Source: Aphrophora alni
Taxonomy: Eukaryota > Arthropoda > Insecta > Hemiptera > Aphrophoridae
DNA length: 64,000 nucleotides
Assembly (NCBI GenBank): GCA_963513935.1
Contig: OY740773.1
Coordinates: 97,201,291 to 97,265,290 of the forward strand
Reading direction: 5' to 3'
In this document: positions 55,429 through 64,000 of the stretch, piece after piece
Position numbering within the stretch: the first letter of the stretch is position 1
Layout of the letters: every line of letters starts with the position of its first letter
Program-made: the position numbers and the translations under genes
The notes under the pieces: generated by a model
Database searches by the model: none
The model's input: the letters and a program-made list of their open reading frames with translations, nothing else
Told to the model about the DNA's origin: nothing

Positions 55429-55555
55429 CAAGGATAATATAAAGCAAAAGCTTAAAGTTTCAAAATATTTTAATAATTACTGTATTTTGAATAATATTTT
55501 AAATAATATTTATAATATTTTGAAACTTTAAACTCTTGCTTTATTTTATCCTTGA
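55429..55555. repeat. AT-rich fold-back
   Basis: CAAGGATAATATAAAGCAAA at the left returns as the complement of GCTTTATTTTATCCTTG at the right; AGTTTCAAAATATT pairs with ATATTTTGAAACT. Left arm shares about 45 bp with 23092-23136. Confidence 0.78.
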
Positions 55556-56037
55556 ATATGGAGTTTCAACAAGAAATATCTGCTATTACATTAATGTTGA
55601 TAAAAACGTGATTTCCTCAACACTACAGTGTCGCCTCGAGGTATTAGGGCCGGTTGTTGATGCACTGGGAAGAGAAAGTGGAGGAGCAATGACCTCTGCG
55701 TCACCATCCCCCTACCCCGATGTGGCATGACAGTATGAAATAAATACAAACCAGGTGCATGTTTACAACGCATCATAAACCATCATGTCATTTTTACAAC
55801 TTTATTGTTGTCGGGTTGCTAAGACTCAAGGGTGTAAATCAGTAAATGTGAACATTTTGTCACATCTTAAAGCGGTACCGCCAGCTTTGGGAACCCCCAT
55901 TCTTTTTTTTGGCAGTTGGCACATCACATCCCCAGTCGGGAGTATCGAGGACGTGAATGAGAATCGGCATAGTATTTAGAGGTGGGCGTTGTAACTGCTA
56001 TTTATTTATATTCGTGTGTTAGCGTTTGTACGTGGAA

Positions 56038-56178
56038 ATGGCGACGAAACGAAAACGTAATGTGCTTACAATGGCCCAAAAGTTAGACGCATTGAATCGT
56101 ATAGACAGGGCCGCATTGAAACGTCACACCAAATTAAAACAGAGGAAGATAAATGACTTTTTTGTAAATAACAACTAA
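56038..56178 (+). CDS. Short ORF: internally deleted pogo-like transposase
   Basis: Forty-six codons, ATG to TAA, no break. The N-terminus MATKRKRNVLTMAQKLDALN matches the start of the first DNA-binding helix-turn-helix of Tigger/pogo transposases. The protein then jumps to a C-terminal tail RHTKLKQRKINDFFVNNN. QRKINDFF fits the PCNA-binding PIP-box pattern (Q-x-x-I/L-x-x-F-F), known in pogo transposase. The DDE domain is missing, so no enzyme activity. It may be unused, or a tiny DNA- or PCNA-binding peptide. Confidence 0.55.
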   Translation: MATKRKRNVLTMAQKLDALNRIDRAALKRHTKLKQRKINDFFVNNN

Positions 56179-56843
56179 ACCTTGTGTAAATTAAAAGCAT
56201 GTGTAAATAATTCAGGTGTGTAAATAAAATGTATTTCGTCATTTACAGTACATTGTGTAATTTCGTGTATTATGTAAATTGAATTACTGTGTATATATTG
56301 TGTTTTTTCATGACTTATATATGGTAAGTTATCATTTTATATTTTGTTTTTTTTTATCTTTATATAATTTCGGATTATCCGGATTTTTGATTAACCGGAT
56401 CACTTCCGGTCCTAATTAGTCCGGATAAACGAGGTTGTACTGTACTTTAAAATTCATGGAGTTGAGAGATAAAAACTCATTACACTTGATTACCAACTGT
56501 GACCTTGGACTCAATAAAAGTAAAAAAGAACTTTGAAGGAATTTACGAAAAAAGTTTCAAATGGCTATCAAAATACCTATTTTTTAATAACAAACACATT
56601 CATCAAATAATAAATCCTAGCTTGCCAAATTTGACTGAATCAAAATTAAATTTTAATTGTTAGAGTGATTACTATTGCTTTGTTTTCTATTTCTAATTTT
56701 GAGGTTATGTAACACAAACTATGCTTTTAGCGATCATTTTGTTATTTTGTATTATCAAAACTACTTTAAATAGCCACCATTTTTAAATATACCACCCATT
56801 TTTTTAGACAAGTTCAATGATTTTTTAATGCCGAGCCTATATA

Positions 56844-58055
56844 CAGAGTGTAAATTAAATGTGGAACACACCCATTGTTTATAGAACAGCTTAAAACTAA
56901 AACTTTAAATTTGGTATAGCACAATAACTTTTACTTTTTGCAGGCCATCTTGAAACTAATTTAAAATTTGTATATAGGAAAGCAGTCATGACATACCGTT
57001 TTTCATTTCTTTTTAATTGTAAATCCCAACCTGTACTCTGATATTCGTAAGATATTGGCCAATGATCACATTGGATAACACGCTTGACTATGGTTTCAAA
57101 TAAGGTACTGCACAATACAATATTGAAAACAACTAATAAAATTTTATTGTTGTTTTGTGTATATTCTCATGTTTAATCTTTATTGACATCAATGTTTGTG
57201 ACAATGTTTTCTTGAACAACAGTTGATGACTGCTACACATTTGAAACTAGTATAATATATATTTCCATGAGTGGATAATTGATAGAAATAAATCAAGGTT
57301 TTTTTATAGTAAATTTATTAATTGAAAATTTAGTGATTGTGGATATCTTTGATGACAAGTGACTCGCAACAGTAAAAACTAGACTGGGGTTTCTCAGTAT
57401 CATTTATCACGAAACTTTGTACAATTGTCTTGTTATTTTGGCCAGATGATGGTACAGAGCATGTTTATAATTTTACAATACTGAACACTTCTGAAATAAA
57501 AGTGAAAAAAAAAAGAAGAAAAATCTTTAATTTAAACTTTAAACTTTACACTTCATTTTTTAACTGCTCTAGCTCTCAGAGGCTCTAACTTTAGAGAGTA
57601 CAGCTTGGCAATCCTCTTTTCATATAGTCTTGAGTTAGATCCCTCTCTTTCATGTTTCCTATCAGGTCTCTTGATCAACTCTTGTTCTTTCCTGACACTG
57701 ATGCTTTGAGTGTAAGGGGGGGGGGTGTCTTCATTTTATGCTCTTCTCTTCCTTTATTATAAGGTGATGATGGCCAGAAGGTTTTTTGTCTTAAAAAAAA
57801 AAATCTACTGCTCAAGTATTTTACAAGTGTTTTATCGTAGTCAATGGTCGATATCTTGAGAACAAAAAAAGATATAAAAAACAGTGTACAGCATTGGTTT
57901 TATGATGAAAAACAACATGTTAACAAAAATTAAGTTAGTTTCTAGATGGCTGCCAAAAATAATATAGTAGAAAAAATAACAAACTTATACAAAATTTGAA
58001 GCTGTAATTTTAAGCCATTCACTAAATATTGAGTGTGTTCCACTTAATTTACCAG
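56844..58055. mobile_element. TA-flanked non-autonomous DNA transposon
   Basis: Left end CAGAGTGTAAATTAAATGTG and the complement of the right end CTGGTAAATTAAGTGGAACA share GTAAATTAAATGTGGAACACAC-like sequence, with inner CAGCTTAAAA words also in common. Flanked by TA. Contains a nested copy 13 of the 220-bp family (57573-57795) and no transposase frame. Confidence 0.72.
57573..57795 (+). repeat. Dispersed 220-bp family, copy 13 (nested)
   Basis: CTTGGCAATCCTC, TTCATATAGTCTTGAG, TTAGATCCCTCTCTTTCATG, TATCAGGTCTCTTGATCAAC, TCTTGTTCTTTCC, a run of about 9 G, TTTTATGCTCTTCTC, TATAAGGTGATGATGGCCAG. Sits inside the TA-flanked element 56844-58055, so it inserted later. Confidence 0.8.

Positions 58056-58061
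<6 letters not shown>

Positions 58062-58119
<58 letters not shown>
58062..58119. repeat. (AT)n microsatellite
   Basis: About 28 AT units just outside the right end of the TA-flanked element. Confidence 0.95.
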
Positions 58120-58127
<8 letters not shown>

Positions 58128-58527
58128 TAAAATTGTGACGACTGGTGCTGCGTTGACTTGAACAAAATATTTTATCAAACTATACCTATGGATAGTCAGA
58201 CGAAATTTCAGTTTCAGGTGTCAGATTTTCCATGAAACTATAATTGAAGTAAATAATTAAATCTTCTGATAGTTTTGCAGTTGTATTGGCATAGCTAGAA
58301 TTCTATATAAGAAAAAAGTATCTACACACAACAATAACACTCATTAATTTTTTCCATTAACAACAATGTTTTTGCAGTCTTTTAAAAATAAACAAAACTT
58401 ACATATTTACTTCACACTTTCTTATAAACCAATAAACATTTACAAAAGAATTGCACATGACTTATATAATAATAATTATGACACTCAACAAGTCTTAATA
58501 ATATAGCCCTTTTCTTTACATATCACA

Positions 58528-58533
58528 TTTATT
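58528..58533 (-). promoter_or_regulatory. Possible poly(A) signal of TVP23
   Basis: AATAAA on the minus strand about 77 nt after the TVP23 stop codon. AT-rich context makes chance hits likely. Confidence 0.35.
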
Positions 58534-58609
58534 AACACTGCATTAAAAAGAAATCCATTTTTTTTATCCATGGGCTAGGATATCATTGTATTAAAATTCA
58601 AAATAACAC

Positions 58610-58684
58610 TTATACAACATTGGTTGGACGTGACGAAGTAGAGCTTGGCTGAGCACTAGCAGTTTTTGTAATTACTGATGCCAT
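58610..58684 (-). CDS. TVP23: TVP23 last coding exon
   Basis: Acceptor GTCAACAG, then 24 codons and TAA. The product is a Ser/Thr/Pro-rich cytosolic tail ([17 protein letters not shown]), which is poorly conserved in the family. A possible polyadenylation signal AATAAA (plus TTTATT at 58528-58533) lies about 77 nt past the stop. Confidence 0.75.
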   Translation of the reverse strand: MASVITKTASAQPSSTSSRPTNVV

Positions 58685-61600
58685 CTGTTGACAAAAATAA
58701 TAATAATTTAAATAATATAATTATTTTGTGAGGATATTTATTATAAATTTAAATGATACTTCATTAAATTTATAATACATATAAATGTATTTCATCAGAT
58801 ATTATATATTTATCAATTTACACATTACACTATATTCTTACTTTGTACAATTTGAAAGTGTGAAATATGTATATCTTTTTAATATAATTAAATAAAATTA
58901 TGATACCCCTCCCCCATCTTAATTCGCATATTACTTTAATAAGATCTTATTTAGTTCAGTTAAAAAAAATTGAAAGTCGGATTACAAAATGTGCAGGTTA
59001 TAAGCATGAGACATCCTCCAACCAATAAATAATAAAATTAAAATTATAAATGAGTAACATTTAATAAATAATAAAGTTAAGATTGTAAATGAGTTACATT
59101 TCAATAAATAATGTAATGGAAATTAATAAATCAGTGACATTTAAAAACAACAAATAATGAACATTGTACTAAACAAAATCAAAGTGAATAACAATAAATC
59201 TTATTAGAACATTTAAAAATAAAAGCGTGGTGTAGAAAGATTAACAGAAAACCACCGAATCCTTCTCAAACGGAAATCTGATGCAATACAATAGAAAGAC
59301 AGACTCTCATTGGTCAAGAGAGCAAGAGTATCAAGAAAACCAGCGAATCAACTGGATGTGATGTAAAAGTCATCGTCCAGCGTCTTCCGAGGAGAAGCCA
59401 TGCCAAGTTTCATTCTGTGAGCATGGGGACAAAGGACTGTGAAAAGTGTTTCTCAAAATAGTAGAGTGATTAAATAAATATTAAGTGTAAAACACCGAAC
59501 AATATGAAGGTAAAGAATTAAAAAATAATAAATCCTTATAATCATAATTTCCGAGAAGACATTTTGATTTTGAACAATATAGAAACTAGCTTCAATGATT
59601 AATGAAAGAGACTTAACAATGACTCTTAATATTACAGTATAATTTCATGTATAATTTAGGTTAAGCAACAAATGTGTAATGTCAAAGAGTGTTATTATAA
59701 TTACAGGAGAATATTTCAAATCTCAACATGTGTAACTAAATTTTATTAGAGTACATCCTTCCATTTAACGTTTCACAGATAGCCGGCTTGGTAAGTACAG
59801 ATTTGAGTCAAAACCTTGTTTTAAATAAATACTTAATGAACAAAATGATCAATAACTAATTACTAAATCTGAAGAATTCTTTTGTAACCAGGTCAGCAAG
59901 ACTGACACAAAGATAGAACCGTTACAACGTCTAACCAAAGTGTTTGTATAAACACACATGTGTGTGTGTGTGTGTGTGTGTGTGGGTGTGTACATCTGAG
60001 ACTTAGTACTTTTTAAAATATAAATACCTTTTCTGCGAAAATATATATATTAATATAACCAGTCCAGTAAGGTATAGCAACTAAATCATACTTTTTTAAT
60101 TATAGACAATTTAAAGTCAAAATCCAAAGTATTTTAAAGTAATAAGTTAGATTTTTACATCAGTTCTTACATAATTGGTTCCCAAATTATTCAAATAAAC
60201 TTAAAATTTTGAAATTTATGGTCCTACCCGGACTTCTTTATATCTAGAGTTAACAATTATTTTAATTTGACTAATAAGGTTGAACGTGAAAACTATTCTA
60301 AAGTAAAGTACATAATGTTAATGAAACACACTTTTTCATGGTAATTAAATTATCACTTTCAAATTAGAACTTACTTTTAATTTTGATATAATCTTACTGA
60401 TTTTGACAAAACTCGCTTTACTTAAAGGATTTTCACAAATAAATTTAAACAATAAAATTGAGTTTACAAGAATATCATAATAAACTAAATTAAAATAACC
60501 GAGACATTGGCCTATCCCTTTTGCATGTCAATCATGAGGGCCTATTACACTTCCAAACAGAAATAGGAATGGATCACTTTCGTATATACTATAATTACCT
60601 AAAACTACGTATAAGTCAAGTGAGGGAGTGTGTGTATGTGAATGGGTATATATATATATATATGTATGTCTATCTGTCTGTCTGTGTCTGTCTCTGTGTG
60701 TCAGTGTGTGTGTTCTCTGTCTCTCTGTCTCTCTGCCTGTGCGTGTGTGTGTGTGTGTGTAATAAATCATAGTCTAATTACACCTAACCTGTCTTGGTAC
60801 CCTAATAAGATGTTTATCTTGATCAATTTGAAAAGTCAGATGCTTACAACACACACACACACACACACACACACAACTTTCATGCATGCTTGTAAGCATG
60901 TGACTTTTCAAATTGATCAAAATCAACATCTTAGTAGGGTACTAAGACAAGTTAGGTGTAATTAGGCTTTATATTTTCAAATTAATTATAAATTAATGTA
61001 AAAGATCACTTGTGTAAAGACTTTAAAAGAAACATAAAACATAAAAGATCAACTTTAACAAAAGACAAGTTGAAAATAGTAAAGTAAAAACCAAGGTCAT
61101 TTGAGTTTGACATTTGATAAATAATTTTAGACTGTAACTGATAGTGAAAAACGTCTATAGAGACTCAAGTGTGATGATTTTAAGTTTGTTTCTATGAAGA
61201 AGAAGTGTGACCATAGATGACACATTATAGGGAACAAAGGAATCCTTTAACTCTATGCAGTGTTGTTTTTAGATATTTGGATACATCGGTAGACCATTAA
61301 GAAGGCTCTCGACCAGATATGTGTTGGAACTTTTATGTCTTGTCAGAAAAAAAATTTAGTCTATTAGAGAGAGCTGAACTAGAAGGAAGTGTTTTTGGAG
61401 AGACATATTTTTGAGAAATTGTGGACTAAACAAGATGAAGAACAGTAAAGTGTGCAAGATGGATAAGTATAAATTTACTAAACGAGAACAATTTGATATG
61501 TATAAAAAACTTCAATATAAAAATGTAAAAAGAAGAAAGTAATTGTTTTCTGACAAAGTGAGACACTGTTGTGAAATTTTTTAAATGAGAATAACTATAA

Positions 61601-62456
61601 TTAAAAGATAAGCTTTTATGTTATGGATTGTGACTTATTAAAATGAGACTTTTAATTAAAAAAACGGTACTTACGTATTAACGCCACTGCAGCAACTTTG
61701 CGCATATATATATAAGGTTTGGCCAGGTGTTTATGTGTGTATATATATACATAGCTACTTGGCCAAACCTTATATATATATAATTATATACACATAAACA
61801 CCTGGCCAAACCTTATATATATATATATGCGCAAAGTTGCTGCGGTGGCGTTAATACGTAAGTACCAAAAAAACTTAATGTTTTAAGTAAAAAGTGTATT
61901 TAATTATAATAATTGTGTTAGATGAGATTAAATTTGCCTTGTAGTAATAGAAAATATATATGAATTTCAATCTTATTACATAATTTCTTCAATTGGTGTT
62001 GCATAAAGTACCTAAACTAGAAGAAATCAACGTTTCAGATCATAAAATACTAGAAAAAACTAAAAGAATTAAAGATTGACCAATATAAGAGTGATATAAA
62101 AAGACCATTTTCATGAATTGGAAAAACCCTTGTGTTTAAGATATTGAAAGGTGATGTCATCATTTGTTATGATGCTCAATTAATTATAGTTCTGCTCATT
62201 ACAGTATGGGCAGATACAAAAATTTTGATTTTCTAATTGTAATATGCATTGTCTAAATACATGTCCATTAAGGGATGTAACCACAAAATGGCAGAATATA
62301 TTTTCATAATATAAATAAACTCACATTCTGAAAGACTTGTCTTTTGAAGAAGTCACTGACCGTCGATGTCATTGGTTGGTCACTGTTACCCATTTTACAT
62401 TTCATGTAACCATAAAGATTCGCTCCGTTTAATGTGAGTGCAATACAAACCAGCAA
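58610..62456 (-). CDS. TVP23: TVP23 (FAM18-type) Golgi membrane protein, last two coding exons
   Basis: C-terminal part of a TVP23 family protein, a small multi-pass membrane protein of the trans-Golgi linked to late-Golgi vesicle traffic (family knowledge). The 3' exons are 62325-62456 and 58610-58684, joined in phase 0. The first encodes the end of the last membrane helix (LLVCIALTL) and the family motif [12 protein letters not shown], then a Ser/Thr-rich tail ending FFKRQVFQN. The last encodes 24 residues, [12 protein letters not shown]...TNVV, and a TAA stop at 58612-58610. The earlier exons, with the other membrane segments, lie to the right of 64000. The intron of 3.6 kb holds several hairpins and microsatellites. 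Which paralogue (TVP23A/B/C-type) cannot be said; insects normally have one. Confidence 0.88.
58685..60773. other. TVP23 last intron, left half
   Basis: Contains the (GT)n tract and a less AT-rich patch at 59220-59460 of unknown nature (contains CTCATTGGTCAAGAGAGCAA and CCGAGGAGAAGCCATG), with no frame or repeat partner in this window. Confidence 0.45.
59956..59984. repeat. (GT)n microsatellite
   Basis: About 14 GT units within the TVP23 intron. A further GT/CT-rich tract lies at about 60690-60760. Confidence 0.93.
60774..60966. repeat. Fold-back with (CA)n in its loop
   Basis: CTAATTACACCTAACCTGTC (60774) returns as the complement of GTTAGGTGTAATTAGG (to 60966); GATCAATTTGAAAAGTCA pairs with TGACTTTTCAAATTGATC. 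Arms about 77 bp, loop of about 38 nt with 12-13 CA units. The left flank carries a (GT)n tract that could pair with the (CA)n. Confidence 0.85.
61666..61866. repeat. Near-perfect hairpin of 80-bp arms
   Basis: GGTACTTACGTATTAACGCC (61666) matches the complement of GGCGTTAATACGTAAGTACC (to 61866). Arms go on through GCAGCAACTTTGCGCATATA and AAGGTTTGGCCAGGTGTTTA with one visible mismatch outside the AT tracts (CCACTGCAGC against CCACCGCAGC). The loop contains a third inverted copy of TTGGCCAAACCTTATATATA. Confidence 0.88.
62325..62456 (-). CDS. TVP23: TVP23 penultimate coding exon
   Basis: Forty-four codons in phase 0, with a TTTATAG acceptor and a GTGAGT donor. The motif [11 protein letters not shown] is the clearest TVP23 signature: GANLYGY plus a basic/Cys residue pair follows the last transmembrane helix in the family. 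The downstream [11 protein letters not shown] matches the conserved FxxQF-type tail. Confidence 0.9.
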
Positions 62457-62839
62457 CTATAAATAATAGATCATTTAATACAGCATCTAAAACTAAATAA
62501 TAAAGAAAATGGTAAAAGTAAAATGAAATAGAACTTATTGAAAAGTGAAGTATTTTTTAATTTAAAATTAAATGAACAACATTTTTGTAAAGTTATCAAT
62601 TAAGAAGTAATATTATATACAAATGTCCACAACAACCAGTTTATTATAAACAGTATGTTAAGAAACTGAACCACAAAGCCAGTCTACAGCTTCCATTAAA
62701 TAAAAATTGTGCTTTCAAGCTAAAATTTAATTTTAATCATCATTTCCCACATAATAAGACAGACACTTTTGTAACATAGAAACTACAAACTAAATAATGT
62801 TTACAAGTTTCGTACAAAAAGTATCTGATCTCTATTTTT

Positions 62840-63200
62840 CCACATAAACTAACAAAGCGCAGAAGGTGACCTACAGTGGGAAGATGGAGGGTATCTTAAA
62901 TCATGCACATGCATGATTTTTTTTCGTGGCCACAGAAAGCATAAATGGTTGCAAATCAGCCCCTGTATGATGGGAGTGTATTCAGCAACTGGGGGATTTA
63001 AATTTTCCACAAAATTGGGTCCATTTGGGATAATAGCTAGTCTGTGGTGTATACACAGGAGTACTGTGACCAAGAAACTCTGAATGAGATTCGAAGAATG
63101 AGATGGTGTGTTGTCATGACATAACTGCCTAGTTCCTGTTGTCCACAGCTGCTCGTTCTAGTCTCCTTTGCCATAAAGCATCATAAAATGAGAGGAGGAC
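62840..63200 (-). pseudogene. Mariner transposase fragment
   Basis: Minus strand, frame-shifting: LCHDNTPSHSSNLIQSFLV (the HDNAPAH motif with the second catalytic D), then HHRLAIIPNGPNF where a decayed PPYSPDLAPCDFxLFP motif belongs. About 120 residues of relic, upstream of TVP23's visible exons, in an intron or 5' region of that gene. Confidence 0.6.
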
Positions 63201-64000
63201 CTCTAGGTAGTACACTTTAGTAATGTGTCTTATGGTGCAAACTCATAATGATCAACCTCATTCAAAAAAATATATCATCAACATCACTCTAATGTTGCAT
63301 CTGGTGGTTTTTTTCTCCTTTTCTAAAAATACCGAAATGAAAAATGACACTTTCAGGGTCATTATTAAACTTCCCACAACACTTGCAAGCAGTATTTTAT
63401 GTTACTTATGATCTTTGGTTTGGAACACAATCTTTCACATTTGACCAAAATTTAATATGAATAGCTATTTAAAGTTGTTGAGCTATTTCACTTCCCACAG
63501 CTCACGAATAATTAACAATAATGTTTTTAATAAATTTAATAATATCTTAATTGAATCATGGGTTTTCTGATTCTTTTTATTAGTGCGCTAGAATTCAATT
63601 TTGAACCAAAATGATACACATTTAAACAAGTTATTTATGAATCTTACAGACACTTTACTTAAAATATGTGATAACACAATGAATTATACTTTTTATTAAT
63701 ACTGTACTAAAATAATTCTATAACACACCATTAATGACTTCTTAGAAGTTACATTTGAATTAGTTGGTTATTAAAATCAATTAAATATTCTTTATGTAAT
63801 TTATTACACTTTTGTCAAAGGATTTTTTTAAATAATCCCTTGATGTAGTCTTTATTTAGATACTGAATTTAGATATGACAAAATGAAATGAAACTTTGGA
63901 AAAATTATGCATCATCATGATAAGTTATCAAATTAACGATGGCTCACCAGATATGTAGATCACACACAACAAAAGTAGTCTTGGTAATGATTATACTCAT
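63201..64000. other. Right end, nothing recognised
   Basis: AT-rich; no TVP23 exon (none of the other membrane helices) could be found on the minus strand here. Confidence 0.5.

Larger units (their letters stand above)
55343..56442 (+). mobile_element. pogo/Tigger-like element, internally deleted
   Basis: Ends CAGTACTACCTCGTTTATCC and, from the right, CAGTACAACCTCGTTTATCC, each next to TA (55341-55342, 56443-56444). Inner subterminal CCGGATTATCCGGAT-type words at both ends. 1,100 bp. Holds a 46-codon ORF joining the first and last parts of a pogo-like transposase, and, nested at about 55429-55555, an AT-rich fold-back that shares sequence with 23092-23136. Confidence 0.88.
51121..58527. other. 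Region between tRNA-Ile and the TVP23 3' end
   Basis: Outside the listed repeats I see no gene. The 53207-55342 part is plain AT-rich sequence; a frame at 53830-54012 has no recognisable product. Confidence 0.45.

Noticed and set aside
60521..60965. Open frames of 80-107 codons on both strands with runs of Cys/Val/Ser or Thr/His
   Set aside because: They come from GT/CT/CA microsatellites and the surrounding hairpin; amino acid composition is that of simple repeats.
62457..64000. More TVP23 exons
   Set aside because: No minus-strand frame here encodes the expected membrane helices between splice signals.

Overview
The window is a piece of an AT-rich animal nuclear genome, most likely an insect. 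It has spliced genes with GT-AG introns of several kb, a eukaryotic intron-containing tRNA, long dinucleotide repeats, and introns packed with mariner, pogo-like and piggyBac-like (TTAA) elements, a Helitron-type helicase relic and non-LTR retrotransposon relics. I cannot fix order or species from sequence alone. There are no operons, CRISPR arrays or prokaryotic features.

Two protein genes are present, both on the minus strand and both cut by the window. Positions 44436 down to 2124 hold the first 16 coding exons (3,017 nt, 1,005 complete codons, phase-consistent at every junction) of a TMF1/ARA160 orthologue, a Golgi coiled-coil protein. The C-terminal exons lie beyond position 1. Positions 62456 down to 58610 hold the last two coding exons of a TVP23 (FAM18-type) Golgi membrane protein whose upstream exons lie beyond position 64000. 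Between them, about 0.9 kb upstream of a possible TMF1 promoter, is an intact tRNA-Ile(UAU) gene with an 18-nt intron (51017-51108).

Almost everything else is intronic or intergenic repeat: four mariner-type transposase relics; a PIF1-like (Helitron-type) helicase relic; relics of non-LTR reverse transcriptase and RNase H; three elements with TTAA target duplications; pogo/Tigger-like TA-flanked elements, one carrying a short intact internally deleted transposase ORF; a dispersed family of about 220 bp with at least 13 copies and a conserved 3' hairpin; and many fold-back elements.

The most interesting signal is a set of hammerhead-ribozyme-like motifs in at least five unrelated repeat families (best at 5763-5803, 10674-10714 and 53107-53145). 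They have the CUGANGA core, a stem II, the GAAA box, a very short stem III, a UH cleavage dinucleotide and a complementary stem I. All share one extra nucleotide between the CUGANGA box and stem II. Such short-stem-III hammerheads are known from Penelope-like elements and metazoan retrozymes; the families here look like non-autonomous elements of that kind.
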